Position numbers and translations under genes: made by a program. From Vulcaniibacterium gelatinicum (GTDB lineage: Bacteria; Pseudomonadota; Gammaproteobacteria; Xanthomonadales; Xanthomonadaceae): a DNA stretch of 64,000 bases. The stretch lies in assembly GCF_008033445.1 (NCBI RefSeq), contig NZ_VNKO01000012.1:1-64000 (forward strand), given 5' to 3'. Each line of letters opens with the position of its first letter. Positions within the stretch are counted from its first letter, which is position 1. This document shows positions 8,865-16,618 of this stretch, piece after piece. The notes under the pieces were generated by a model. The model ran no database searches and had not been told where the DNA came from. It was given only the letters and a program-made list of their open reading frames with translations.

Positions 8865-9205
8865 TCCCGGGGCGCTGCCCGGGGCTGCGCCTGGAAGCGT
8901 GAATCCCGTAGCGATTCGATGCTGCGCCGCCCCGAAACTGAACGCCCGGCCCGAAATTTCTTCTTAACGAGCCATTGACGTTTGAAAAACGCGCGTACTA
9001 CCATCGGCGGGCGTTTGGGGACTGCGCAGTGCTAGAGCATGCGCAGGAAGGGGGAGGTTCTCGAACGGGTTCGGCGGGTCACGACGACTCCACCGCCCGG
9101 GAAGGAGCCGAACCCGGTGCCGGCGCCGGCACGCGCGTGCAGGCGGTGGGCGGTGTCCAGACGAATGCTGTTCCAAACACCATTCCTAAGCTTAGGAGCA
9201 ATTGA
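8865..9205 (+). promoter_or_regulatory. Promoter and structured leader of the surface-protein gene
   Basis: This 341-base gap carries no credible gene. TTGACG at 8975-8980 and TACCAT at 8999-9004 are spaced 18 bases, a plausible sigma-70 promoter in an AT-richer patch. Transcription from it would give a leader of roughly 195 bases. The leader contains a perfect 10-pair stem (9066-9075 with 9107-9116), followed directly by a 16-base palindrome at 9117-9132. AGGAG sits seven bases before the ATG at 9206. Long folded leaders are typical of very stable mRNAs for abundant surface proteins. Confidence 0.55.
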
Positions 9206-10636
9206 ATGAGTCTCAACAAGAATGCTCTGTCGATCGCGATCGCCGGCGCACTCGTCTTCGCCGCCTCCAGCGCGCATGCGGCGGTGACGCTGGGCGTGAC
9301 CCCGACCAACACTCCGGTCACGGTGGCCACCGAAGCGTTCGGTACCGCCGACGCCTCCGGCACGACCTTCACCAACGCGGGCAGTGCGCTCGACATCATC
9401 ACCCCGGTGAACTACGCCTTCTCCAACGGCGAAGTGCGCTATGCGCGCATCGAGTGCCCCTCGAACGTGAAGTTCAACGCCGGTTCGGCGGTGAGCTACA
9501 CCGATGGCGGCGGCGGTGTCGGCACGGTCGCGCTGGGCGCGATCAACGGCCTGGGCACCAATGTGATCTTCTTCTCCGTGACCGCCACGGCGGCCGGCGT
9601 GGGTGACAACGCGCTCGATCGCTTCACGATCAACGGCGACCGCACCATCACCCTCGGCTCGGCGGCGAGCTGCTCCTACTCGCTGTACGACCAGCCGTCG
9701 CAGGCCCAGGCCGGCGGCAGCAACGGCCGCATCACCGTCACCAGCGGTGCCTACATCAACTTCGCCTCGGGTTACACCTTCTTCACCAACGGCCAGCAGA
9801 CCCTGACGGCCGACGTCGAGGCCAACACCGGCGCGTTCACCAAGTTCACCTCCGCCGGCCCGGTCAGTGCCACCCTCGGCCGCCTGACTGCGATGCGCTA
9901 CGACAACGCGCCTGGCGTGCAGATTGACGAGGACGGTCTGGACATTGACCTCACCGATATCTTCGGTGCGACCACCTCGATCAACGTGGCAGGCGATTTC
10001 AGCTTCGTGACCGGTCTGGCCAATGCGTTCCTGGCCAGCGACACGGCCTGCGCCACGGTCGTTGCCGGCGGTTCGGCCGACGCGCTGACGGCGACTGCCG
10101 CTTCGTTCACGGTGGGCTCGACCGCGCATCTGGCCGGTGCCGACGTCTACCTCTGCGTGGCGCCGAACACCACGACGCCGATTCCGGCTGGCAGCTACAA
10201 CGCCACGCTGAACGCCGTGGTCGCCAACCCCGCCGAGTACTCGGCGGTCAGCACCGGTCCGCTGGCGGCCGGCTCCATCGTCCGCAACGGCACCCAGCTG
10301 CAGGCGCCGCTGGTGCAGCTCCCGAGCGGCTGGCTGAGCCGCATGGTCCTGACCAACACTGGCTCGGCGGCGCGTCCGTACACGATCACGGTGCAGGGTG
10401 AGAGCGGCAACACGATCACCACCAACGGCGCCAACCTGACCGGCACCGTGCCGGCCAATGGCACGATCGTGGTGGATCTGAACACCGTGCTGACCGGCTT
10501 CACCGGTTCTCCGCGCGCCACCCTGAACGTGACGGTTGCCGGCCCCAACAGCCAGATCCAGGGTCTGTACCAGATCGTGAATCCGGCCAGCGGCTCGATC
10601 AGCAACCACGTGATGGTGCGTCCGGGCACCAACTGA
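9206..10636 (+). CDS. Secreted surface protein, possible S-layer-like T2SS substrate
   Basis: A 476-aa protein whose family I do not recognise with certainty. It has a clean Sec signal peptide (cleavage after AHA, residue 25) and a mature chain rich in Thr, Ala, Gly, Val and Asn and very poor in Lys and Arg, as in S-layer and other abundant exported beta-sheet proteins. Four cysteines (IEC, SCS, TAC, LCV) could pair as disulfides. The C-terminal third looks like an immunoglobulin-like sandwich. A strong ribosome binding site, its own promoter, a long structured leader and a strong terminator suggest high expression. Its place directly after the secretin gene suggests, but does not prove, export by that T2SS. 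Confidence 0.7.
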   Translation: MSLNKNALSIAIAGALVFAASSAHAAVTLGVTPTNTPVTVATEAFGTADASGTTFTNAGSALDIITPVNYAFSNGEVRYARIECPSNVKFNAGSAVSYTDGGGGVGTVALGAINGLGTNVIFFSVTATAAGVGDNALDRFTINGDRTITLGSAASCSYSLYDQPSQAQAGGSNGRITVTSGAYINFASGYTFFTNGQQTLTADVEANTGAFTKFTSAGPVSATLGRLTAMRYDNAPGVQIDEDGLDIDLTDIFGATTSINVAGDFSFVTGLANAFLASDTACATVVAGGSADALTATAASFTVGSTAHLAGADVYLCVAPNTTTPIPAGSYNATLNAVVANPAEYSAVSTGPLAAGSIVRNGTQLQAPLVQLPSGWLSRMVLTNTGSAARPYTITVQGESGNTITTNGANLTGTVPANGTIVVDLNTVLTGFTGSPRATLNVTVAGPNSQIQGLYQIVNPASGSISNHVMVRPGTN

Positions 10637-10662
10637 TCGGTTCCCTCGGTCAGTGCTTGATC

Positions 10663-10695
10663 GGAAAGGCCCGCTTCGGCGGGCCTTTCCTTTTT
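10663..10695 (+). terminator. Intrinsic terminator of the surface-protein gene
   Basis: A perfect 12-pair stem (GGAAAGGCCCGC, 10663-10674) closed by a stable TTCG tetraloop and followed by TTTTTCC. It lies 26 bases after the stop codon at 10636 and is the strongest-looking terminator in the window. Confidence 0.93.
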
Positions 10696-10808
10696 CCGAA
10701 GGACCTGCGCGGACGGAGACGGGCCAGGCCGGGGATGGCGCGGCCCGGGGTGTCATGTCCGGTCACGCGCTGTCATCATCACGGGCCGGCGCCAACGGAT
10801 GCCCAGTG

Positions 10809-11945
10809 ATGCCCCGAGCCCTTGCGGCCGCCCTTGCCATGCCTTTGCACCGTGCTGCTTTCTGGCCGCTGTTCCTCGGCCGCCCCCGCACCCGTCAGGA
10901 TCACCTCGATGCGCTCGATGGGTTGCGCGGGCTGGCGGTGCTGATCGTGCTCGCCTCGCACCTGTCCAATGCCGGACTGCTGCCCGCGCCGGGGTTGTCC
11001 GGGACGGGCAAGAGCGGGGTGTACCTGTTCTTCGTGCTGAGCGCGTTCCTGCTCACGCGCGCGCTGCTGCAGCGAACACCGGCGGGCTTTGCCGATGCCC
11101 GCCTGTGGGCGGACTACGCCCTGCGACGGGTGCTGCGGATCTGGCCGCTGTACCTCGTGGTCCTGCTCGGGAGCTGGGCGCTGACCGGGGCGGGCATCAG
11201 CGGCTGGCACTACCAGCTCGACACGGGGGCGCTGGGACGACACCTGCTCCTGCGCGAGGGGCAGAGCGTGCTGTGGAGCATCCCGGTCGAGTTCACTTTC
11301 TACTTCTGGCTGCCCCTGGTCGCTCTGGCCCTGGCCTGGACCCAGGCGCGGCGCTGGCCGCTGTGGGCGGAGGGGGTGGCCGCCGGGCTGGCGTTGGCGC
11401 TGGCGACCTGGTGCTGGCCGCCGTCGCAGACGGAGGTCAACGACGTGCGGCTGGGGCCGTATCTGGTGGTGTTCCTGTGCGGTGCGTTCGCGGCGCGGTT
11501 GGATCACCGGTTGCAGGCGGGGAAGGCACACTGGGCGGCCTGGGGCGTGGCGGGGCTGCTGGCGGCGGCGGCGGTCGTGGTCACCGTGCCGGCGCTGTGG
11601 TCATGGCTCAGAGGGGCGGATTTTGCGGGGGACGTCAATCACACGTGGTTCGTGTTCTTCGGGCTGGTCTGGTCGGTGCTGCTGCTGGCGATCCTGCACG
11701 GGCCACGCTGGCTGCGCGCTCCGTTCGGGTCCGCGCCGATGCGCCTGGTGGGGGTGGTGAGCTTCAGCGCCTATCTGTGGCACATGCCGGTGCTCGATGG
11801 GTTGCGCGCCGCGGGGGTGGAGCGTTGGCCGCTGCTGGCCCCGTGGCTCGTGCTCGCGGCCGTACTGGGGGTCTCCATGGCCTCGTTCCTGCTGTTCGAG
11901 CGGCCGTGGCGCGAGATCCGCATCCGGCCGCGATGCCGGGCCTGA
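10809..11945 (+). CDS. Membrane-bound acyltransferase 3 (OafA family)
   Basis: About 378 aa with roughly ten hydrophobic segments. The N-terminus has the acyltransferase-3 signature LDGLRGLAVLIVLASHL, whose His is the proposed catalytic residue. An LFFVLSAFLLTR segment and an Arg-rich ADYALRRVLRIWPLY loop follow, both characteristic of the family. These enzymes move acetyl or other acyl groups onto O-antigen, peptidoglycan or other envelope glycans. The substrate is unknown, but metB and the LPS island follow immediately. The start is uncertain: ATGs at 10755, 10809 and 10839 are in frame, and an open frame upstream runs through the terminator and was discounted. Confidence 0.82.
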   Translation: MPRALAAALAMPLHRAAFWPLFLGRPRTRQDHLDALDGLRGLAVLIVLASHLSNAGLLPAPGLSGTGKSGVYLFFVLSAFLLTRALLQRTPAGFADARLWADYALRRVLRIWPLYLVVLLGSWALTGAGISGWHYQLDTGALGRHLLLREGQSVLWSIPVEFTFYFWLPLVALALAWTQARRWPLWAEGVAAGLALALATWCWPPSQTEVNDVRLGPYLVVFLCGAFAARLDHRLQAGKAHWAAWGVAGLLAAAAVVVTVPALWSWLRGADFAGDVNHTWFVFFGLVWSVLLLAILHGPRWLRAPFGSAPMRLVGVVSFSAYLWHMPVLDGLRAAGVERWPLLAPWLVLAAVLGVSMASFLLFERPWREIRIRPRCRA

Positions 11946-11989
11946 GTCTGCGCGTGTCGCGGCATCGGCGGGTGGGGCAGGCGCTTCGG

Positions 11990-11995
11990 TATGAT
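11990..11995 (+). promoter_or_regulatory. Candidate -10 element of the metB-LPS unit
   Basis: TATGAT matches the sigma-70 -10 consensus at five of six positions and lies 31 bases before the metB-like ATG. No convincing -35 is visible. Confidence 0.45.
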
Positions 11996-12026
11996 GCCGG
12001 GGTTTGACCCGCCCCCACGGAGCCCC

Positions 12027-13178
12027 ATGGCGCATCGTCCCGGCACCCTCGCCATCCATGCCGGCCAGTCGCCCGATCCGGCGACCGGCGCGGTGATGAC
12101 GCCGATCTACGCGACCTCGACCTACGCTCAGTCCAGCCCGGGCGTGCACCAGGGCTATGAGTACTCGCGCAGCCACAACCCCACCCGCTTCGCCTACGAA
12201 CGCTGCGTGGCGGCGCTGGAGGGCGGCACGCGCGGCTTCGCCTTCGCCTCGGGCTTGGCGGCGACGTCCACGATCCTGGAGCTGCTCGATTCGGGCAGTC
12301 ACGTGATCGCCATGGACGATGTCTACGGCGGCACCTACCGGCTGTTCGAACGGGTACGCCGCCGCTCGGCCGGGCTCGACTTCAGCTGGGTGGACCTGAC
12401 CGATCCGGCCGCGTTCGAGGCCGCGATCCGGCCGCACACGCGCATGGTCTGGATCGAAACGCCGACCAACCCGCTGCTGAAGTTGGTGGACATCGCGCAG
12501 ATCGCGGCGATCGCGCGCCGGCGCGGACTGCTCGTGGTGGTGGACAACACCTTCGCCTCGCCGATCCTGCAACGCCCGCTGGAACTCGGTGCGCACATCG
12601 TCATGCACTCGGCGACCAAGTACCTCAATGGTCATTCCGACATCGTCGGCGGCATGGTCGTCGTCGGTGACGACGTCGAGCTGGCGGAAAAACTTGCCTT
12701 CCTGCAGAACGCGGTCGGCGGCGTCCAGGGCCCCTTCGACAGCTTCCTCGCCCTGCGCGGCCTGAAGACCCTGCACCTGCGCATGCGTGCCCACTGCGAG
12801 AACGCGCAGGCACTTGCGGAGTGGCTGCAGGCGCATCCGGCGGTCGAGCAGGTGGCGTACCCGGGGCTGGCCGCGCATCCACAGCATGCGCTGGCGTGCA
12901 GGCAGATGCACGGCTTCGGCGGCATGGTGTCGATCTGGCTCAAGGGCGGCTTCGAGGCGGCGCGACGGCTGTGCGAGCGCACCGAACTGTTCACGCTGGC
13001 CGAGTCGCTCGGCGGCGTGGAAAGCCTGATCAACCATCCGGCGGTGATGACCCACGCCTCGGTGCCCGTCGAGCGCCGCGCGGCGCTGGGCATCGGCGAC
13101 GACCTGGTGCGCCTGAGCGTGGGCGTGGAGGATGTGGCCGACCTGCGCGAGGATCTGGCGGCCGCGCTCGGCGGCTGA
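12027..13178 (+). CDS. metB: Cystathionine gamma-synthase/gamma-lyase (PLP enzyme)
   Basis: Cys/Met metabolism PLP-dependent transsulfuration enzyme, 383 aa, the usual length. Visible motifs are the PLP phosphate-binding region ASGLAAT, the ETPTNPLLK segment, VVDNTFASP and the Schiff-base lysine K198 in SATKYLNGHSD, with SLGGVESLI near the C-terminus. Synthase and lyase activities cannot be separated from sequence. In Xanthomonas the gene flanking the LPS locus is called metB. ACGGAG precedes the ATG. Confidence 0.9.
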   Translation: MAHRPGTLAIHAGQSPDPATGAVMTPIYATSTYAQSSPGVHQGYEYSRSHNPTRFAYERCVAALEGGTRGFAFASGLAATSTILELLDSGSHVIAMDDVYGGTYRLFERVRRRSAGLDFSWVDLTDPAAFEAAIRPHTRMVWIETPTNPLLKLVDIAQIAAIARRRGLLVVVDNTFASPILQRPLELGAHIVMHSATKYLNGHSDIVGGMVVVGDDVELAEKLAFLQNAVGGVQGPFDSFLALRGLKTLHLRMRAHCENAQALAEWLQAHPAVEQVAYPGLAAHPQHALACRQMHGFGGMVSIWLKGGFEAARRLCERTELFTLAESLGGVESLINHPAVMTHASVPVERRAALGIGDDLVRLSVGVEDVADLREDLAAALGG

Positions 13179-13190
13179 CCCGGCAGTGCG

Positions 13191-14024
13191 ATGACCACCG
13201 CGTCCACGTCGTTCCCCGCCGGGTTGCCGCATCTCGTCGCGTCGTTGCGCCACCACCGCGGCCTGATCCGGCAGCTCGTCCGCCAGGAGATCGTCGGCCG
13301 CTACCGCGGCTCGTTCATGGGCCTGGCCTGGAGCCTACTCACGCCGATCCTGATGCTGCTGATCTACACGTTCGTGTTCAGCGTGGTGTTCGGCGCACGC
13401 TGGGGCGGGCTGCCGCAGGGAGGCAAGGCCGCCTTCGCGGTGGTGCTGTTCGCCGGCATGGCGGTGTTCAACGTGTTCGCCGACGTGGTGGTGCGGGCGC
13501 CCACGCTGGTGGTGGCCAACGCCAATTACGTCAAGCGGGTGGTGTTCCCGCTCGAGGTGCTGCCGGTGGTGCAGATGGGCAATGCCCTGTTCCACTTCGG
13601 GGTGAGCCTGCTGGCGTGGCTGGTGGCGGCGTGGCTGGTGCTCGGCGGCGTGCCGTGGACCGCGTGGCTGCTGCCGCTGGTGCTCGGGCCGCTGGTGCTG
13701 GGCACGCTGGGCCTGGCCTGGCTGCTGGCTTCGCTGGGCGTGTTCGTGCGCGACCTGGCGCAGACGGTGGGCCTGCTGGTCACCGCGCTGCTGTTCCTGA
13801 CTCCCATCTTCTATCCGCTCGAGGCGATCCCGCCCGAGTACCGCGCCTGGTTCGGGCTCAATCCGCTCGCGCACGTGGTCGAACAGGCGCGCGCGCTGCT
13901 GATCGCGGGCGAGGTGCCGGGCGCGGGCGAGCTGGCGCTGGCGTGGGTGGTGGGCGTGCTGGCGATGTGGCTGGGCTTCGCCTGGTTCCAGAAGACGCGC
14001 AAGGGGTTCGCCGATGTCCTCTGA
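13191..14024 (+). CDS. wzm: O-antigen ABC exporter permease Wzm
   Basis: ABC-2 type permease, 277 aa, with six expected membrane helices. The N-terminal amphipathic QLVRQEIVGRYRGSFMGLAWSLLTPIL stretch (split here by membrane entry near residue 50) is typical of polysaccharide exporters. Later LLVTALLFLTPIFYPLEAIP and NPLAHVVEQAR also match the Wzm/KpsM/TagG group. Twelve bases separate it from metB, and its end overlaps wzt by 11. With Wzt it should flip finished O-antigen chains across the inner membrane. Confidence 0.92.
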   Translation: MTTASTSFPAGLPHLVASLRHHRGLIRQLVRQEIVGRYRGSFMGLAWSLLTPILMLLIYTFVFSVVFGARWGGLPQGGKAAFAVVLFAGMAVFNVFADVVVRAPTLVVANANYVKRVVFPLEVLPVVQMGNALFHFGVSLLAWLVAAWLVLGGVPWTAWLLPLVLGPLVLGTLGLAWLLASLGVFVRDLAQTVGLLVTALLFLTPIFYPLEAIPPEYRAWFGLNPLAHVVEQARALLIAGEVPGAGELALAWVVGVLAMWLGFAWFQKTRKGFADVL

Positions 14025-15393
14025 GCGCGTGGCCATCGCGGTGCGCGGACTGGGCAAGTGCTTCCCGGTCTATGCGCGGCCGTCCGACCGCCTGCGCCAG
14101 TTCGTGCTGCCGCGGGTGCAGCGCTGGGCGGGGCTGGCGCCGCGCCGCTACTACGAGGAGTACTGGGCGCTGCGTGACGTCTCCTTCGAGGTGCGCGCCG
14201 GCGAGCAGCTCGGCATCGTCGGCCGCAACGGCGCCGGCAAGTCCACCCTGTTGCAGCTGATCTGCGGCACGCTCACGCCGACCACGGGCACGGTGGAGGT
14301 CGCCGGCCGCGTCGCCGCGCTGCTGGAGCTGGGCGCGGGCTTCAACCCGGAACTGACCGGCGCCGAGAACGTGTTCCTCAACGGCAGCGTGCTCGGGCTG
14401 AGCCAGCAGGCGCTGGAGGCGCGCTTCGACAGCATCGTCGCCTTCGCCGACATCCCCGGGTTCATCGACCAGCCGGTCAAGCACTATTCCAGCGGCATGT
14501 TCATGCGCCTGGCGTTCTCGGTCGCGGTGCACGTGGAGCCGGACGTGCTGGTGGTGGACGAGGCGCTCGCGGTCGGCGACGAGGCCTACCAGCGCAAGTG
14601 CCATGCGCGCATCCGCCGCCTGCGCGACGCCGGCGCCACGATCCTGTTCGTCTCGCATTCGGCCGGCCATGTGACCGAGGTCTGCGACCGCGCGCTGCTG
14701 CTCGACCGCGGCGAGCTGCTGTGCATCGGCCGCGCGCGGGACGTGGTGGCGCGCTACCAGAAGCTGCTGTACGCGCCGGCGGAACGGCAGCAGGAAGTGC
14801 GCCAGGCGATCAGGGGCGAGACGGGCCGGTGGCCGGCCGATGAGGCCGGGGCGGCCGGCGCTTCGGCGCCGGCGACGGTGGCTGCGGTGGCGCGCAGCAC
14901 GTCCGACGAACCGTACTGGGACGAGGGGCTGGTGCCGAAGAGCACCGTGGTCTATCCGCCGCGCGGCTGCACCATCGAGGATGCGCGCATCGAAACCCCG
15001 GAGGGCGCGCGCGTGAACGTGCTGCGCCCCGGCGACGAGTACGTGTTCGCCTACCGCGCCTGCTTCGACGCGCCGGCGGTCGGGGTGCGCTTCGGCATGA
15101 TGGTGCGCAGCCTGACCGGCGTGGAGCTGGCGGGCGCGGTCAGCCATCCGGCGTCGCGGCCGCTGGAATTCGTGGCTTCGGGCAGTCGGGTGGAGGTGCG
15201 CTTCCGCTTCCGTAACCGGCTCAACGCCGGCACCTATTTCCTCAACGCCGGGATCGTCGGCATGCAGGGCGAGACCGAAACCTACCTGGCGCGCTACGTG
15301 GACGTGGCGATGTTCCGGGTGCTGCGCGATCCGGAGGCGCTGGCCACCGGCTTTGCCGATCTGGGCGTGCAGCCGCAGGTGGAGGCCGGCTGA
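14014..15393 (+). CDS. wzt: O-antigen ABC exporter ATPase Wzt with C-terminal glycan-binding domain
   Basis: ATP-binding subunit, 459 aa. The N-terminal nucleotide-binding domain has Walker A GRNGAGKS (70-77), signature YSSGM (158-162) and Walker B LVVDEALAVGD (180-189). A linker around 260-300 leads to a beta-sandwich extension (about 310-450). This extra domain is found in Wzt proteins that recognise a modification at the non-reducing end of the O-chain before export. That implies a chain-capping step, and the neighbouring sulfotransferase-like protein is a candidate for it. Confidence 0.92.
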   Translation: MSSERVAIAVRGLGKCFPVYARPSDRLRQFVLPRVQRWAGLAPRRYYEEYWALRDVSFEVRAGEQLGIVGRNGAGKSTLLQLICGTLTPTTGTVEVAGRVAALLELGAGFNPELTGAENVFLNGSVLGLSQQALEARFDSIVAFADIPGFIDQPVKHYSSGMFMRLAFSVAVHVEPDVLVVDEALAVGDEAYQRKCHARIRRLRDAGATILFVSHSAGHVTEVCDRALLLDRGELLCIGRARDVVARYQKLLYAPAERQQEVRQAIRGETGRWPADEAGAAGASAPATVAAVARSTSDEPYWDEGLVPKSTVVYPPRGCTIEDARIETPEGARVNVLRPGDEYVFAYRACFDAPAVGVRFGMMVRSLTGVELAGAVSHPASRPLEFVASGSRVEVRFRFRNRLNAGTYFLNAGIVGMQGETETYLARYVDVAMFRVLRDPEALATGFADLGVQPQVEAG

Positions 15394-16616
15394 TGGCGGC
15401 CGCGACCGGCGGACTCGATGCGGTGCTGGTGCTGGGCATGCACCGCTCCGGCACCTCGGCGGCGACGGGTGCGCTGGCGCGGCTCGGCCTGCATCTGGGC
15501 GAGCGCCTGGTGCCGGCCGCGGACGACAACCCGGCGGGCTATTTCGAGCACGCCGACGCGGTGGCGGCCAACGAGGATCTGCTCGACGCGCTGGACCGCA
15601 GCTGGGACGACGTGCGCGCGCTGCCGCCGGGCTGGCTGCACTCGCCGGCCGCCGATGCCGCGCGGGCGCGGATCCGCGATGAAACCCTGGCCGGGCTCGC
15701 GCCCCATGCGCCGTGGGCGCTCAAGGATCCGCGCCTGTGCCGCTTGCTGCCGCTGTGGCGGCCGTTGCTGGAGGCGGCCGGCGTGCGCGCCGGCGCGCTG
15801 TTCGTGCTGCGGCATCCCGACGAGGTCGCGGCCTCGCTGCAGGCGCGCGACCGGCTGCCGGCGGCGCTGGCGCACCTGCTGTGGCTGCGCCACGTGCTGG
15901 AGGCCGCGGAAGGCTCGGCGGGCATGCCGCGCGCGACGCTCACCTACGCGCGCCTGGTCGAGGATCCGGCGCGGGCGCTGGGCGAGGCAGCGGCGCGGCT
16001 GGGGCTGGCGCTGGCGGTGGACGCGCACGCACTCGCCGGTTTCGTGCGTGCCGACGCGCGCCATCATGCGGTGGCGGAGGCCGCCGCGCGCGATCCGTGG
16101 CATGCGCTGGCGCTGGAGGCGTACGCGGCGCTGGCGGCGGACGAACCGGCGTGGTCACAGCTGGACGCCGTGCGGGTGCGCTTGGAGGCGCAACTGGCGC
16201 AGGACGGGACGTGGGTGGAACTGGCCGGCGCGACCCTGCGCGCGGCCGACGTCCGCCGCCGCGCGCTGGCGGCGCAGGCGGTGGCCACCGAGGCACGGCT
16301 GCACCAGGCGCTGGACGCGGTGACCGCGCAGTCGCTCGAGCGGCTGGCCACGATGCAGACCTTGCGCGGCGAGCTGGACGAGACCCAGCGCGCGCTGGCG
16401 CGGGTGGAGGCCTTGTCACTGGAACGCCTGGCGGAGATGGAGCGGCTCGACCGCGAGCTCGGGGAGGCGCGTGTCCGGATCCAGGAGACGTCGGCCGCCC
16501 TGGCCGCCATGGAGGCCAGGACGCAGTTGGCCGAGGCGCGCCTGGCGCGGATCGAGTCCACCTGGTGGTGGAAGACCGCGCAGCGCGTGCGCCGCCTGTG
16601 GCGGCGCGGGGGCTGA
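15393..16616 (+). CDS. Sulfotransferase-family protein with C-terminal coiled coil
   Basis: A 407-aa protein. The N-terminal P-loop-like segment GMHRSGTS (15-22) matches the PAPS 5'-phosphosulfate loop of sulfotransferases, and LRHPDEVAASL (about 133-143) matches the 3'-phosphate-binding region. After about residue 270 the chain becomes a long heptad-rich helix with repeated ERLAxM units, ending in a basic tryptophan-rich tail (WWWKTAQRVRRLWRR). Such tails occur in other LPS-cluster enzymes and probably bind the membrane. The ATG shares one base with the wzt stop. It likely modifies O-antigen sugars. Sulfation itself is inferred from fold only. Confidence 0.75.
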   Translation: MAAATGGLDAVLVLGMHRSGTSAATGALARLGLHLGERLVPAADDNPAGYFEHADAVAANEDLLDALDRSWDDVRALPPGWLHSPAADAARARIRDETLAGLAPHAPWALKDPRLCRLLPLWRPLLEAAGVRAGALFVLRHPDEVAASLQARDRLPAALAHLLWLRHVLEAAEGSAGMPRATLTYARLVEDPARALGEAAARLGLALAVDAHALAGFVRADARHHAVAEAAARDPWHALALEAYAALAADEPAWSQLDAVRVRLEAQLAQDGTWVELAGATLRAADVRRRALAAQAVATEARLHQALDAVTAQSLERLATMQTLRGELDETQRALARVEALSLERLAEMERLDRELGEARVRIQETSAALAAMEARTQLAEARLARIESTWWWKTAQRVRRLWRRGG

Positions 16617-16618
16617 GC

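Noticed and set aside
8865-8900. CCCGGGG repeats after gspD as a terminator
   Set aside because: The copies are direct repeats of a short palindrome without a proper stem and T-run.
10653-10808. Upstream extension of the acyltransferase reading frame
   Set aside because: It runs through the terminator at 10663-10695 and the translation before 10809 has no family character.
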